Shown here piece after piece: positions 62,931 through 64,000 of a stretch of 64,000 bases of DNA. The notes under the pieces are model-generated. The model had not been told where the DNA came from and did no database searches. It was given only the letters and a program-made list of their open reading frames with translations. Position 1 is the first letter of the stretch, and each line of letters starts with the position of its first letter. The translations under genes were made by a program, and so were the position numbers. This stretch comes from Aquabacterium sp. (lineage in GTDB: Bacteria > Pseudomonadota > Gammaproteobacteria > Burkholderiales > Burkholderiaceae_C), in the NCBI RefSeq assembly GCF_030652515.1, contig NZ_JAUSAR010000169.1:1-64000 (forward strand), in the 5' to 3' direction.

Positions 62931-63006
62931 TTCGAATCGTCATTCATTCGGAAGGCTGCGGCCTTCCGGCATCAACCCCGGTCGGCCAAAGCCTCCGGGG
63001 TTTTTT
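62931..63006 (+). terminator. Attenuator hairpins and rho-independent terminator
   Basis: Four segments can pair in alternative ways. 0:1 TTCGAAT (62931-62937) with ATTCGGA (62946-62952). 1:2 CGGAAGGC-TGCG-GCCTTCCG (62949-62968). 2:3 GGCC/CCGG at 62960-62969 with CCGG/GGCC at 62978-62987 around a 2x2 loop. 3:4 AACCCCGG (62974-62981) with CCGGGGTT (62995-63002), followed by T at 63001-63006. Structures 0:1 and 2:3 exclude 1:2 and 3:4. The last is a strong terminator. Confidence 0.7.
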
Positions 63007-63007
63007 C

Positions 63008-63109
63008 ATGCGCACCTACGACAAGCTGATCGCCACGATTTCAACCGCCAAGGCATGCGGCTGCTTGCGCTCGTGCCTTGGTGACGCGTCCCTGCAAGTC
63101 CAGGGCTAG
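63008..63109 (+). CDS. Short ORF between the attenuator and EF-G (33 codons)
   Basis: A 33-residue ORF starting MRTYDKLIATISTAK and containing a Cys cluster (ACGCLRSCLG). It starts two bases after the terminator T run and has no clear ribosome-binding site. Its stop codon falls inside the 5' arm of the next hairpin. It could be a second leader ORF or chance; no homologue is recognised. Confidence 0.3.
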   Translation: MRTYDKLIATISTAKACGCLRSCLGDASLQVQG

Positions 63110-63151
63110 CCTCCGGCCGCGCGGATCTTTCATCTCCGCCTGGAGGCTGGC
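63105..63151 (+). promoter_or_regulatory. Second leader stem-loop before EF-G
   Basis: GCTAGCCTCC (63105-63114) pairs with GGAGGCTGGC (63142-63151) over 10 bp with one G-U, and an inner stem GCGGA (63121-63125)/TCCGC (63135-63139) stacks on top. It ends 36 nt before the EF-G ATG. A ribosome terminating at the short ORF's stop (63107-63109) would open it. It may influence translation or transcript stability. Confidence 0.5.
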
Positions 63152-63187
63152 ACCAGTCTTCACGCATTGAATGAATGAAAGATCGAT

Positions 63188-64000
63188 ATGAACAAGCTCG
63201 TCCCCACCAAAACCGGCACCCTGCGCAACATCGGCGTCATCGCGCACGTCGACGCGGGCAAGACCACCACCACCGAACGCATCCTGTTCTACACGGGCGA
63301 AAACCACCGCGTGGGTGAAGTGCATGACGGCACCACCACCATGGACTTTGATCCGCAAGAGCGCCAGCGCGGCATCACCATCAACAGCGCGGCCACCACC
63401 GTGTTCTGGAGGGGTGCGCAGATCAACCTCATCGACACGCCCGGGCACATCGACTTCAACATCGAGGTCAACCGCTCCCTGCGCGTGCTCGATGGCGCGG
63501 TCGTCGTCTTTGACGGCGTGGCGGGTGTGGAGCCGCAGACCGAGACCAACTGGCGCCTGGCCGACAAGTACCACGTGCCCCGGCTCGCCTTCGTCAACAA
63601 GCTCGACCGCATCGGGGCCGACTTCGACCGCGTCGTGCAGATGATCGAAGAGCGCCTGGGTGTCAAGACCGCCGTGCTGCACCTGCCGATCGGCAGCGAA
63701 CACGATTTCAAAGGCGTGGTCGATCTGCTGAACATGCGCGCCCTGCTTTGGCTGGGTGAACGCGCGGGCGACCCGGTGCAGATCACCGAGGTGCCCGAGG
63801 AGTTGCTGACGCTTGCGCTGGCGGCCCGCGCTCGCCTGATTGAGGCCGTGGTCGAGCAGGACGAACAAGCCCTGGCCGCCTACGTGCGGGGTGAAGACGT
63901 CCTGGTCGAGGTGCTGCAAGCCTGCATTCGCCGAGGGACGCTGAGTGGCGCCTTCGTGCCGGTGCTGGCCGGCTCGGCCTTCAAGAACAAGGGCGTCGAG
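63188..64000 (+). CDS. fusA: Elongation factor G paralogue (5' part, runs off the window)
   Basis: The first 271 codons of a translational GTPase. All nucleotide motifs are intact: HVDAGKT (20-26), RGITI (61-65), DTPGH (83-87) and NKLD (137-140; NKMD in standard EF-G). [30 protein letters not shown] and [13 protein letters not shown] are EF-G type, not Tet(M) type. The gene is solitary: no rpsL, rpsG or tuf is upstream, unlike the str operon copy, so it is probably a second EF-G. It is preceded by a leader with an attenuator. The ribosome-binding site is weak (GAAAGA). Confidence 0.88.
   Translation, partial: MNKLVPTKTGTLRNIGVIAHVDAGKTTTTERILFYTGENHRVGEVHDGTTTMDFDPQERQRGITINSAATTVFWRGAQINLIDTPGHIDFNIEVNRSLRVLDGAVVVFDGVAGVEPQTETNWRLADKYHVPRLAFVNKLDRIGADFDRVVQMIEERLGVKTAVLHLPIGSEHDFKGVVDLLNMRALLWLGERAGDPVQITEVPEELLTLALAARARLIEAVVEQDEQALAAYVRGEDVLVEVLQACIRRGTLSGAFVPVLAGSAFKNKGVE

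Noticed and set aside
1..64000. CRISPR arrays, tRNA or rRNA genes, intact insertion sequences
   Set aside because: No spaced repeats, no cloverleaf sequence with a T-loop and no transposase motif (DDE or HUH) were found by reading either strand.

Overview
The window is about 64 kb of GC-rich, densely coded, mostly vertically inherited-looking chromosome. Gene content and protein style point to a betaproteobacterium of the order Burkholderiales (Aquabacterium/Ideonella/Rubrivivax-like): MlaE/MlaD lipid transport, a ProQ/FinO protein, an AcuI-type reductase, a DUF3734 patatin, a BPSS1780-type membrane protein and long PAS/GGDEF regulators. I see no tRNA, rRNA, CRISPR array, prophage or intact insertion sequence. 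The one repeat-like element is a nested palindrome at the left edge (1-238).

Layout. 1-3.2 kb: palindromic element, then a 948-residue protein joining a peptidoglycan-binding domain, a GH19-like lysozyme/chitinase, a papain-like peptidase and an alpha/beta hydrolase. 3.2-9 kb (minus strand): outer-membrane phospholipase A, small envelope/stress proteins and a four-gene MCE lipid-transport operon. 9-14.5 kb (plus): outer-membrane protein, CHRD protein, FadE-type acyl-CoA dehydrogenase, MpaB/Lcp-type oxygenase, ProQ-like RNA chaperone. 14.6-22 kb: two c-type cytochromes, ornithine aminotransferase, a secreted subtilase with a sorting-type C-terminus, and a ThDP enzyme. 22-27 kb: periplasmic binding protein, hybrid histidine kinase and a TonB receptor. 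27-30 kb: Ser/Thr kinase translationally coupled to an OmpA-like lipoprotein. 30-38.6 kb: small metabolic genes, FKBP isomerase, AcuI-type reductase, GntP permease, patatin and an FtsH paralogue. 38.7-44.6 kb: complete four-gene ATP-ligase-associated DNA repair cluster. 44.8-48.6 kb: beta-propeller/di-haem peroxidase fusion and an SDR. 48.5-51.6 kb: two-gene nuclease/helicase module behind a LexA-type box. 51.7-58.5 kb: SDR, then a hemerythrin-like protein, KaiC, KaiB, KaiB and a PAS hybrid kinase. 58.5-64 kb: PAS-diguanylate cyclase, SlyX, membrane protein, and the start of an elongation factor G paralogue behind a leader that looks like a transcription attenuator.

The parts most worth following up are: (1) the EF-G leader (62862-63187), where a 21-codon ORF, competing hairpins and a T6 terminator fit a translation-sensing switch; (2) the LexA-controlled pair of a winged-helix PD-(D/E)XK nuclease with a Cas4/RecB-like nuclease fused to an Fe-S XPD helicase; (3) the hemerythrin-KaiC-KaiB-KaiB-histidine kinase operon; (4) the four-module lytic protein beside the palindromic element. 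Most genes start on ATG with short overlaps. TTG starts are favoured by spacing for three genes (22028, 50790, 55581) and GTG for the AcuI-type gene (32945).
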